Shown here: one piece after another, positions 51,501 to 62,200 of the stretch | Layout of the letters: each line of letters opens with the position of its first letter | Numbering within the stretch: the first letter of the stretch is position 1 | Notes under the pieces: model-generated | Told to the model about the DNA's origin: nothing | Database searches by the model: none | The model's input: the letters and a program-made list of their open reading frames with translations, nothing else | Program-made: the position numbers and the translations under genes | From: Acanthaster planci | Taxonomy: Eukaryota > Echinodermata > Asteroidea > Valvatida > Acanthasteridae | DNA length: 64,000 nt | Assembly (NCBI RefSeq): GCF_001949145.1 | Contig: NW_019091554.1 | Span: 140,816-204,815, forward strand | Direction: 5' to 3'

Positions 51501-53187
51501 TGCCTTGTGTTATGGGTTTGGCCATCCTTGTACGAGATTAGCAGATTCTGATCTTCTGGGGGCTGCAGAGAATTTATCCCGCCAGCAGAAGCTAGATGAG
51601 TTGACGCAAGTGAGGAGAAGCTTGTGATGCAGCTTCCTTTCAAAGAAAGGTGTGGGGTCTTCCCAAAGTAAACAGTAGCAGTCGGAGTTGAGCACATCTG
51701 CCACCTTGTGATCATTCACGGTCATGGCGAGGTTTATTTGCAGGCGGATCTCATTTGCTGTCGACTGGTCAAGATGGCGGAGAGTGGGATGATCTCTTCT
51801 AAGCGTGAAAACTGCGGACCTTGTGTATCCTTGTGTTCCTTTCGTCTTGTCTACGGAGAGGATTCGTCAGCTCAGATAAAAAATGTGCTGGGTAAAAGAT
51901 TCCTCTGAGCGAAGGTCGGGCTTGATGTGATGGTGGTATCACAAACCTGTTACCTTTGAGGTCTACGCAGTATGGATACTTCTGCCCCTTCACTCCATAG
52001 TTATGTCATTGCAGTATCTTCTTAAGGGCCACTGCAATGTAATTTTAATGCTAATGTAAATGCATGTTGTCCGCAGTCCATTTCTGGGTAAAAGCCCCTT
52101 TTCATTTATTCGCTTATATGAATTTGCACATTAATGTGCAAAAGTCACATGGGACAAAATCCACAGTGTTCGAGCTATTCAAGGAATAGCAATTTCGCCG
52201 AAAGTTTGGATATTTTTGCCTACTTTGATGATTTGTTGCTGTTTCAGTTCACGACGGAAGCAAGACACTTCTCACTAGTACTTTCAGTCAGCCATTTGGG
52301 AGAGTACAATTTTAACAGGAAATCTCCAAAATTAATATTGTCTTCCTGCAGTGACATCACAGTCTCTGTGCCCCCCCCCTTTTAGGGAAAGGCATGGACA
52401 TTCTTAAGAGTTAACGTGCATTTTTTCGGTGACGGTAACGAGAAAGGGATGTCAGAAGTTTTTCTTTCAGGGCAGAGGAGTATGGAGTTGCATAAAATAT
52501 GGCTAACGTATTCCTTCTAATCTGTGACAGAAAGAAATTTTCCCCTCTACCAGTTTTGAAAACAGAGCAGGCAGGGAAATATTTTGTCATTTTAAAAGGT
52601 ATAAACCCAATCCCAGAATGATCATTCTGAATTTAAAGCATACAATCAGAAAGATCAGATCAACAGGGTGATTCTGGTTATGTTGGAAGGGAACACTCGA
52701 GTGGAAGGCGAAGAAAGACTGGCTGCCATTACTTTTAGATAGTACTCGTTTAAGGGAGTCACCCCACAAAACATGCCCGAACACCCACTTCATGAGCACT
52801 TTACATGATATCTTTGGCAGCATATCGTGACAACAGGATTGTAAGATACGATAGTTTAACCCTATTGTGACTGTTTAATGTGTTGACATTAAAGCATTTT
52901 GTAAAGTTCAAAGTCTTCCAATAGAAAATATCGTAGTCATAAATGATAGACAGCTCCCTGCTGGCTGTTGGGAGGGTCAGCATTAAAATCACACTTTCCG
53001 CACCTAGCGTCAGCAATGAAAAGACATGCAAGTTACTGGCAGCTTGTCATGCATTCGACAGTGACTAATTTTAGAAAAATGAATACTGCGTTAAATAGAC
53101 TGCGCATCCCCTGACATACAAGTCAAACATCGCCCACCAATCACAGGCCAAATAGTGTAGCCTCCGTGTTCACCAAGTCCCATGATG
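48572..53187. other. Intergenic region between genes D and E
   Basis: The first 3 kb is AT-rich 3' flank of unit 1 with a close copy after gene E. From 51975 the sequence is the 5' flank of unit 2. No intact gene is present. Minus-strand coding debris is noted separately at 51046-51600. Confidence 0.5.
51046..51600 (-). other. Decayed minus-strand coding debris, possibly retroelement-derived
   Basis: A 159-codon open frame (51046-51525) and neighbouring frames on the minus strand are interrupted and have no intact homologue visible. One frame contains RRIRDAIEIIEQN...LQDTGL, which loosely resembles the end of GIY-YIG regions of Penelope-like elements. The resemblance is weak and the product is not identified. 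A second, more decayed copy lies at about 62300-62848 as part of unit 2. Confidence 0.2.
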
Positions 53188-53195
53188 TTTATCTA
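53188..53195 (+). promoter_or_regulatory. Degenerate TATA-like word upstream of gene E
   Basis: TTTATCTA occupies the place of the TTATATAG word of gene D; flanking sequence (TTGACAAACCA, GGACATTTCCTCTTCAAC) is conserved. The change may weaken the core promoter of gene E. Confidence 0.35.
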
Positions 53196-53217
53196 GCGGA
53201 TTTGACAAACCATTGGA

Positions 53218-53565
53218 CATTTCCTCTTCAACTCAGCTGAACATTAAGCATTAAGTTGTCTGATGCACACATTCAATCAGCGGATACCTTGCCGATCTCT
53301 GTCGAGGTAACTTTCGTACCGCCTTTTTGTGCATGATGAAGAAGGGCGCTGTATAAAGCTGCAAGATTGGTGGGGATATTCAATTTAAGATTTTGGGAAA
53401 CAACTGATTCGGACATTATGTTCATCTGTTTTGGCTGAAACGAACCAGAAATATAAGTTAATTTTACTGTGATGACAATTTCATTTTCAATCCATTTTAT
53501 GTGATTTCGCAGACCCTGACCAAGCTACGAGTCTGCTTTTTCTGCTTGTGTCTTCGTCTTAAATA
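53218..53565 (+). other. 5' UTR of gene E with a noncoding exon and intron
   Basis: By comparison with gene D, a noncoding exon ends at 53306 (GAG followed by GTAACT), and the second part of the 5' UTR is 53513-53565, joined to the coding exon. The upstream limit is inferred only. Confidence 0.45.
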
Positions 53566-56500
53566 ATGGGCTTAAATTTCTTCAGTCGTCCCTGGGCTTT
53601 CGGCTTGTGCTTTGCCCTTTTCACCTGCTTCCAAGTGACCGTGGGGCTGTACATTGCTGGCGTCCTCACCACCTTGGAGAAGCAGTACCGGATAACCACC
53701 TCGGTAGCTGGATTGGTGCTCTCCACCAGTGACTTCGCCAGTCTCATCTCGATCCCTTTGATGTCGTATGTCGGCGACACATGGCACAGGCCACGCATTG
53801 TTGGCGTGCTAGGAATAATGACGGCAGTCGGTGGGTTCTTGAGCGGGGTCCCGCACTTCTTATACCCGGCTTACAGAGAGGGAGACACCCTGCCAAGTGG
53901 CAATAGTACAGGGTAAGCAGCAGATGAAATTTAGATATACTGCAGGTACAAGATTTGTTTTTCTGTTTGTAAAAATAGTGTACAAGACACATATGGGTAC
54001 TCTCTCTCACATACGTGGGACATTTAAAGACACATGCGTGTACGCCCAGGTGACCAGTTAAGTGTTATATATACCGGTATGTGTACTTCCCATTACGGCA
54101 AGTTGTGCGATTCCAAACCATCTTTAATATACTAATACTATTTCTTTTCTCTTTTGGATCCAGTTCCAGCGTATTTGTTTGTGATACGACGAGAGAGGAT
54201 GAAACATGTTCCGCTGACGACATCAGTCAATCTGGCTCCAGGATTCATGAGATGTGGGCTTTATTGCTGGGTCAAGCTCTCATGGGCCTGGCCTACGGAC
54301 CAGTCTTTCCGGTTGCTCTGACCTATATTGATGATCAAGTTAAAGGGACAACCACACCCTACTACATCGGTGNNNNNNNNNNNNNNNNNNNNNNNNNNNN
54401 NNNNNNNNNNNNNNNNNNNNNNNNNNNNNNNNNNNNNNNNNNNNNNNNNNNNNNNNNNNNNNNNNNNNNNNNNNNNNNNNNNNNNNNNNNNNNNNNNNNN
54501 NNNNNNNNNNNNNNNNNNNNNNNNNNNNNNNNNNNNNNNNNNNNNNNNNNNNNNNNNNNNNNNNNNNNNNNNNNNNNNNNNNNNNNNNNNNNNNNNNNNN
54601 NNNNNNNNNNNNNNNNNNNNNNNNNNNNNNNNNNNNNNNNNNNNNNNNNNNNNNNNNNNNNNNNNNNNNNNNNNNNNNNNNNNNNNNNNNNNNNNNNNNN
54701 NNNNNNNNNNNNNNNNNNNNNNNNNNNNNNNNNNNNNNNNNNNNNNNNNNNNNNNNNNNNNNNNNNNNNNNNNNNNNNNNNNNNNNNNNNNNNNNNNNNN
54801 NNNNNNNNNNNNNNNNNNNNNNNNNNNNNNNNNNNNNNNNNNNNNNNNNNNNNNNNNNNNNNNNNNNNNNNNNNNNNNNNNNNNNNNNNNNNNNNNNNNN
54901 NNNNNNNNNNNNNNNNNNNNNNNNNNNNNNNNNNNNNNNNNNNAATCCTTATAAACTTGTTTTCCCCTACTTCCCGCTAGATTTTCTTGTCGCATCCAAA
55001 CGACTCGTCACCAACTTCGTGTTCATGGCGCTGTTGGTAGGAAGTATCTTCGATCTAGCGATAGCTGCCTCCTTTGGCTTCTTCCTGGCAAAATTTCTCC
55101 AGATTCAATTTAACATACCGGCAGCCCAGTCTTCCTTATTTGTTGGTATGTTGCCATCAACCCATCTTGCCCCAGTAAAACTCAGATGATAGACGTTACA
55201 AATTGTTCCAGATTGAGAAAGACACTCATTATAAAATGGACTGGGAATAACTGCAAGTTATACATGCAGTTATTCCCAGTCCATTTTATAATGTTATTCA
55301 AACATTTCAATGCATGTGCAAAAAAAAATTCAGACAACTGCTAGGTTATTAAAGCGAACTATCCAGGAGGTCACTAAACAGCAAAGTTTGGGGTAAACAT
55401 CTAAGACAACAATGACTAGTTCTCTGAATTTTATGTCAACTGACAGAATACCATTAACCATTCGTTGTCACTGAGGATGTAAACCATTTGATGTATGGAC
55501 ATAAAAACTTCAATCTGACGTCCTCGTGTCCTTCCCCTCTCAAAGGTATTATCATTACGCCTGGGGCCTTCCTTGGCAACATTGTTGGTGGATTTCTGGT
55601 CAAGAAGCTCAACTTGGATTCCAAAGGCTGCGGCAAGGTTGTTCTGACACTCGGTGTGATAGTTATGTGCTGCATACCAGTCGTATACTTCCTTTCATGT
55701 CCTGAACCAACTTACGCCGGCAATATGAACGGGGTAATCAGGTGAGAGAATGGTCAAACCACTGCTTAAACATGTCTCATTCTGAAGTCAGAGCAGCTAA
55801 CGTAATACTTACGTGCGCTCTCCAAGTAGTACCGCTTGCTGGCATTGCCACTCGAAGTCCTGGAGAACAAGATGGCTCAGACTGCTAGAAAGGTAGAATA
55901 GCCAAAGGCGTATACAGAAACTGGAAACGAGCATATTTATGATCTCTTGTGAACACAAGCTGCTCGAAAAAGGGCAACGTCTTTTGTCAGCACGTCTTCA
56001 CGTATCTGCGACAGGTGAACACCAAGATGTAGAACTAGCAAGAAGATTTAGACTTCTCCTGTCAATGAATGAGTTGAGGTATTCATTTTTGACAAAGACA
56101 CGTACCGACAAGATTTCCTATATTAAACGAAATTTATTGTACTTAATCCATTATCTTTCATCTGCACAGCACAACCAACCCGTGCAACGAAGATTGCAAA
56201 TGCTCCGCCGGGCGATATGAACCAGTTTGTGGCCATGACGGACTGGTATACGCCACACCGTGTTTCGCTGGCTGTACTGGCAAGCAGGAAAATCAGACAG
56301 ACGACCCCAATGTCAATCTCACGGTAAGAAAGCAACTACTCTCCCGTTTCAACTGCGTCCTTTTTTATCTCTAACTGACCTATTGAAACAAAAATAATTA
56401 TTTCAAAGAAGCACTGGGTTTGATTTTATATTATCAGATCGACGATAACAATGAAGGGGGTTTGACGTATAAATACACTACTAGTCCTTACCGCAGTTCT

Positions 56501-59101
56501 AAACTAATTCGATTGTACTGTATTATAGTCCACCAACACAGCAGGCATATAAATAATATTAAACTATATGCGTGTTTAGATTTTAGGCGACTTTTAACCC
56601 TTCATTCGTGTAAGAGGTGATGGTTTCTAGGCCTCGCCTGAGATGCATTGAGATCGTATAAAGTGTGCTTGTGAAACCAGTGAGAGCTGCGGGGTAGACC
56701 CGCTCAACTGATAACCTGATATCAAATTATCACCTGATTGTCACTGGGTGCGTGAGACACACCAAATAACATGAAGCCCATTTTAAGTAACACTCTTCCC
56801 TCGTACGTAGCTCAACGGCATTCACCTCAAAGTGAGCATGGATTATGAACTTAAAGCACTGTGGCTCAAGAATCGGCTCTGTCACGTACTGTGCACTGTA
56901 GTATTGGGGATAACGATCAAGCAAGATATGGCGATATTGATCGTACGTCATTTCTCACACCAAAATATAGGTCTACACTGGATGTTCTTGTAGCTCAGCC
57001 AATTCAACGGATGATTTCTCAAAACAGGCGGTAGCGGGTTCTTGTGAGCAGACATGTAACATGGTGTATTACGCTGCAGTTTTCCTCTTCTGCTGTGTCA
57101 TATTTGGGACGCCTGCCAAGAATCCCTTGCTTATGATGACAATGAGGTATCTTTTTTATTATTTCTTCTTCCACAGCGAGAGAAAATTCAGTTAGCATCC
57201 GTATTTCATATAAACCATTGCAGCAAATCAGTAATGCATTCAACCGTTCTTTGCCGCTTGGCGCGTACGATTTAGTGTGAAACTACTACCAGAGTGCACT
57301 TCCCATTTCATTTCAACAGGAGTGTTGGAGACGATAAGACCTACGCTCTCGGAATACAGTCTCTGTTTGGTCGAGCTTTAGGTAAAATTCTTCGAGTTTG
57401 ATTATCTTGTGTGGGTTTCGTGTTCATATTGTTTTGGTGTCATGCACACTCCCCAAAACAGCGTCTAGAGCTTAAACATTATATTGTGTACCCACATTTT
57501 AACACATTTAATACACAGCCTGTTTCCCGCAAGGCATTTAAGAATGTATTTAAATTTTAAATGTTTTTTTTCCGTGGTACACTAATCTAAAAGATTTGTG
57601 AGATCAACTTAGCATTTAAACACATTCCTAAAAATTTCAGTACAACGTTTGTGCATGTCAAAGGTGAAAGTATTTTTAAAAAGTGGGTGCAGATGAAGAT
57701 TACTCCAAGCGCCTTCTGCAGTGTAAGGTTTGAGCGCCTGGCCTTTACCAGTGTCGCTGTTAGCCTTGACTGTTCCCCGTAACAGCTCGCCCGTGGCTTC
57801 ATGGGCAATACAGTCAACAAGACCACACTTTGGAGAGTCCAAATCGTGATTACTGTGGTCAATAACTTTTACAAGGTTCACGATTAAAAACGTGTCACAG
57901 CAAAAGCCAGGAATCCCGTTGAACAGGTCACTGTCCCTGCAAAGCTTCCAGTTGAAATGCATTTTATGTAATGTACGTCCATTGACAGCGTTTGGAACTT
58001 TTCTCACCTGTTTGCTTCAGGGTTCCTACCAGCTCCGCTGTACTTTGGTGCTGCGATCGAAGGCGCCTGTATTCTAGATCGAATCGAGTGTGGCGTCACT
58101 GGTGATTGCCTCATCTACAACGCTCAGCTCTTCCGCATAACCTTCCTCGGAATTTTCTTCAGCATGAAAGTAAAAAAATTTACAAAATTAAAAAAGAGTT
58201 CAACAAATTAACCATTTAATTTTTTTCAAACTTGGCTTTTGGAGAGCCTAACTGGCCAAATCTTTATAGAAATTACATTTTATCAAATCAATCAGCTTAT
58301 AATAACTTTCCTAGCCCTCCCCTTCAAAGGGGTCCTCTATCAGAAACACCTGACCTTTGACTTAACCTTAGAGGCCACATTAGCTCTGAGTTGAGCGATA
58401 TTAGATGTTAACTGAATCATATAGATCGAACCAACAAGAAACCTCATCACTTGACTGATGTATCATTCATCAGGTTGGATCGTGGATATGCTACGTCGCC
58501 GCCACGGTGGGAGTGTTCAGAAATGCCCGGAAGGAAAAAGAACGGGAAGACCATGCAGAAGAACTTAAGGTGAGATGTAGTGACTGTCTTGAGTTTAGGT
58601 AATTTAATTTTCATTTAAGCATGTTATATATATGTAATCTTTATAGTTTAAAAGTTCTTTTAATGTACAAAAATATACAAACTCAATCATTTCTTTTCTT
58701 ATTCAATGTATAAAATAGACCAATCTTTCTTTATAGGAAGCACTGCCATTAAATTTTGTAGATATATTTACAAACATTAAAGGTAGGCCTATATCCAACA
58801 ATTTGCTCAGTTCTCTCTAAAATATTCTAACGGATGTTTAATCAAGGGTCAGCCTACATCCTTTACATGCAGTCTCTTGCAAATGTTTGTGTTCTTCCAT
58901 CCAAACCATTAAAATAATGACACCATTTTTGGCACTGCCTTTCCAATCATACAATACTAAACTGGAGTCAGCGTATTAACGAGTCTTATTTTGTTCTCGA
59001 TTCAGGACGGAGCTATGCAGAACGGCCTCAACGGACACGACAACAAAGGCTACGAGATCGACTGCGAGGTGGGGACCCAGACCGATTTCACCAGTCTGTG
59101 A
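53566..59101 (+). CDS. SLCO/OATP-family organic anion transporter, gene E (recent copy of D; exon 3 in assembly gap)
   Basis: Recent tandem duplicate of gene D. Visible exons: 53566-53912, 54164-54369, [exon 3 missing in the N run 54373-54943], 54981-55145, 55546-55741, 56170-56323, 56971-57146, 57320-57381, 58021-58169, 58474-58569, 59006-59101. All visible exons have the same length and phase as in D, so the missing exon should be about 282 bp (TM5, the GAWW signature and TM6) and the full protein about 642 aa. No stop codon or frameshift is seen in the visible exons. The Kazal-type loop (CNEDCKCSAGRYEPVCGHDG...CFAGC) is intact. The tail ends TDFTSL. Exon 1 differs from D by V to M, I to V, R to T and V to I, all in or near the TM2-TM3 loop (SYVGDTWHRPR). 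It is probably functional; the gap prevents certainty. Confidence 0.88.
54373..54943. other. Assembly gap (571 N)
   Basis: The run begins 3 nt into intron 2 of gene E and ends inside intron 3. It hides exon 3 of gene E and the counterpart of the LINE/MITE-bearing intron of gene D. The gap length may be an estimate. Confidence 0.99.
55227..55293. repeat. Perfect 29-bp inverted repeat (hairpin) in an intron of gene E
   Basis: The left arm 55227-55255 and right arm 55265-55293 are exact reverse complements around a 9-nt loop; each arm contains TGGACTGGGAATAACTGCA or its complement. The homologous site in gene D (about 44150-44230) has no such palindrome, so it arose or was perfected in unit 2. 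Confidence 0.85.
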
Positions 59102-59209
59102 GGCAATCGTGACCCGTCAGCTTATCAGCCTGCTCGAAGGAAGCTTTTACAACAGTGACCCCTGCCCAGGCCAATCAACGACATTCCGTGTGCCTAAACC
59201 TAAAATGGA

Positions 59210-59215
59210 AATAAA
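59210..59215 (+). promoter_or_regulatory. Polyadenylation signal of gene E
   Basis: AATAAA about 109 nt after the stop, in the same conserved block as after gene D. About 46 nt of extra sequence lies between the stop and the signal compared with D. Confidence 0.5.
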
Positions 59216-62200
59216 TCTTGGCGATAATACAGTTTCCCCTACTGGTTTAGAGGTGTATTCCCAAATGAACATCACATAACCAGCAAAACGATAAGGAATT
59301 AGACCAACTGAAAAGACTGGTTTAAAAAAGGACTGCGTTTTTGAAAACAAATGGACAAGTCGTATAACCATATGGCACGAAATGAAATTCTTGTAAAAGA
59401 AGCAAAATGTCACCCACCATGCCCAAACCAGGCTGAAGTAGGTAACGTCATAACCCTAAAGTAGTGGAACTTCCACTGTTCAGATTTACAGGGGAGTTTT
59501 GAAGCTATCACTACCCATACGAAGTTTACTGCAGACAGAATTTTGATTTAACGTGGATCACTTTAAAGTGAAAAAACTTGAAGAAGAGGAATTGTCCAGT
59601 ATCACAAATACTGACTTCAGCCTGGTTTGGGGATGGTGGGTCACAAATAACAAAGAAAACTTTAGCTCTGCAAAACGTTAGGTTTCAAAGTCTGGTAAAG
59701 CTGTCAAAAAGCATTGGTGGTTTTCAAACGAGTGACCCAAATGTTATTGAAGCAAAAATCATCACTCGTATCTCCAAAACCACGACGAAAAACACAGCCA
59801 TGCTAAACGCGACCAATAAAATGAGAAATGACCGTTATTTAGAAAATGTTGCTTGAGACCGGTAGCAGGGCATTATGTATCGAATGTTTACCTCCTTGTG
59901 TATAATGTATACCTATGTAGAAATAAATCTGGAATTGGATAAGGAACTGCCTTCAAAATTAACCTTACCTTCTATATGAAAGATGATTTTTTTTTCTAAG
60001 AGTCAGGGAGCTCACAGATACCTGAATGACGTTTTACAATTGAAGCTCAACCCGAAAATAACAAATATTGATGATTCGGCCTCTCACAAAACATATTTCC
60101 TTAATCACGAGCTCTGTATACACAATAATTAGATAATTGGTGACCGCCAACTCCGTCAAATATTACTCAACCCATTCATGGTCTTGTAGTTTGAATCCAA
60201 ACTCGAGCCACTTTAGTAACTTTGGATCAAAATGGGACCAAATATCCAGAGCTTCTTCCTGGAAAAATGCTTAATTCTTTTACAATCTTTTGGGCCTTCT
60301 TCGTCATTTTTTTTAATTAACTCTGTCGAGCCTTTTCCTTTCGTTCAACTTCACTTTTTCTTTTTCTAAAATAATTGGGCACATAAAGGTGTTTTATTTT
60401 CTTTAACACAGCTGATTCGAATTCTATATTTACACGTATATTCCGGCATTAGGCTTCTTTCTTTAAGTGAGAATGTCTATATATTGGGTGTTTCTAATGT
60501 AATAGTCTCTTAAATTTCAATATGCAATTCAATATGTAAGAGAAAGTTACGTTTACGTCGTTTATTGTATGAGCTTGAAATTGAAGATTTGTCGTTTCTT
60601 TTATGTACATTTATTTGACACATTATTATTCAAGCATATATTTTCCGGTCAGCTTTTTGAAATAATATTCGAAACTTGAATTGTAAATTTGAATTTTACT
60701 ATGATCACCGTACCTGCAGTTATAAATCTTACGTCGAATCAATTTGGTCATTACTATATTTGAGTAGTAGAGTCTCGACCACTGTTCTTGAAATTGACAT
60801 AAAAAACTAAGTTCAAGGCTTTTCATTTCTTGTTTCTTGAAAGAAGAATCACTTCTTTAGTTTTGCCAATGCAATTTACTAATTTTGCCTGACTAATGAG
60901 AGGTACAACTTCGCAAAAATGGTTCCTTCAGAATAATGCAAATGAATTAGTATTACTTGAGTCGAGAATCACCGTATCTAGTTCACTGTGTCATCCGGGC
61001 CCCACATACAGAAGTACTTTCGATGAAAAGTAAACGCTTTTTTTATTTTGATATCTTCGTTTTTGTCACTCTGAGTAACAGATATCCTTCGTAATGATGC
61101 TAGAGTCTGGAATGAAGAAATCTAGTGAAATGTTGGATATTGACTCCAACGTATGTCAAATTATGACCACCAATGATGCAGTACATAAAGCGTTTTTCCC
61201 AAAAGATATTTCAACTATTTCCTTTCTTTTCCTTTTCGTCACTAAAACTTTTATCTTGCCAGTTATCGCTAAGGTGCCTAGTGATCCCATTTTTCTGCGC
61301 AATGTACATGCCTAAATGCGTGATACCTCTATTAAAATACAGGTCACGAAGTTGCAATATTCGTAGTTTTACAAATGCCCATGGTGTGCAATCTTTAGTA
61401 GTTTTTTAAGGCATTGTGGATGTAGACCAATTCTACGGAGATCTACACTTTACTGAAAGTAATGAAGGATGCAACAAACCGTTTTTTTACTTTGCCGTTA
61501 ATAACTTTAATTTAGACACGGTGACACTTCAGAACAGCGATACGAGAGGCAGGGGTTGCCCCAAGACCACAAAACAAAACTTGAGCTCTCTTTATATACT
61601 TGGACCAGTCCTTCCTATTGATACCCTAAACCTAGATAAACAAGCGGATGCCATCTTTTTTCATGGTATAAAAAAGTAAGTGGATTGTGACAAATGTTTG
61701 GACCAAAACGTATTTCAACGCAGTTAAGACAACCAGGATAAAAAGCAAAACATGAATATGCCATTCTGGTCTAAGATTCTGCATGTAATTCTTTTTGCAT
61801 ATGTATATCGGTATTATAAGCCTAATCCCAAATACAACGTTACATAACGTCATCCCCAACGCCCTTTTTAAATTTTTCATGGCCTGCAAGTCAGCCAAAA
61901 AATGTACAATTTTCCACTGCGGTGCGCAAGGGGGCTGGCACACAGGGAGCCCTGATCTTTGAATAACTGTAACATAAAAAATATACGACTGATTAACTTA
62001 CAACTTCAAATTTACAATCATAAGGAGTGTCTAGACATGCATGCCAAGTTTTCAATCGAGCAAGGTACAGGTGAGTTCTTGGGAGCGAAGTAAGCCCCTG
62101 TCCCCGGCTGTGAGATGGGTCAAAATAACCTGGCTCTTGTGTGAAGCCACAATCAATTGCGAGGTTTGTGCAAATGAAATTAGAAGTTTTCACAGTGAAG

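Larger units (their letters stand above)
36341..51960. repeat. Segmental duplication, unit 1 (contains gene D)
   Basis: About 15.6 kb whose 5' flank, noncoding first exon, coding exons, introns and 3' flank align collinearly with unit 2. The left edge is recognisable from TACTTCTGCCCCTTCACTC here and near 51977. Matching sequence in the 3' flank ends at about 51592, where unit 2 ends; 51593-51960 has no visible counterpart at the end of unit 2. Confidence 0.8.

Noticed and set aside
54081-54980. Open frames of 200-300 codons on both strands across 54.1-55.0 kb
   Set aside because: They are open only because they run through the 571-N gap; the true coding parts are exons 2 and 4 of gene E.
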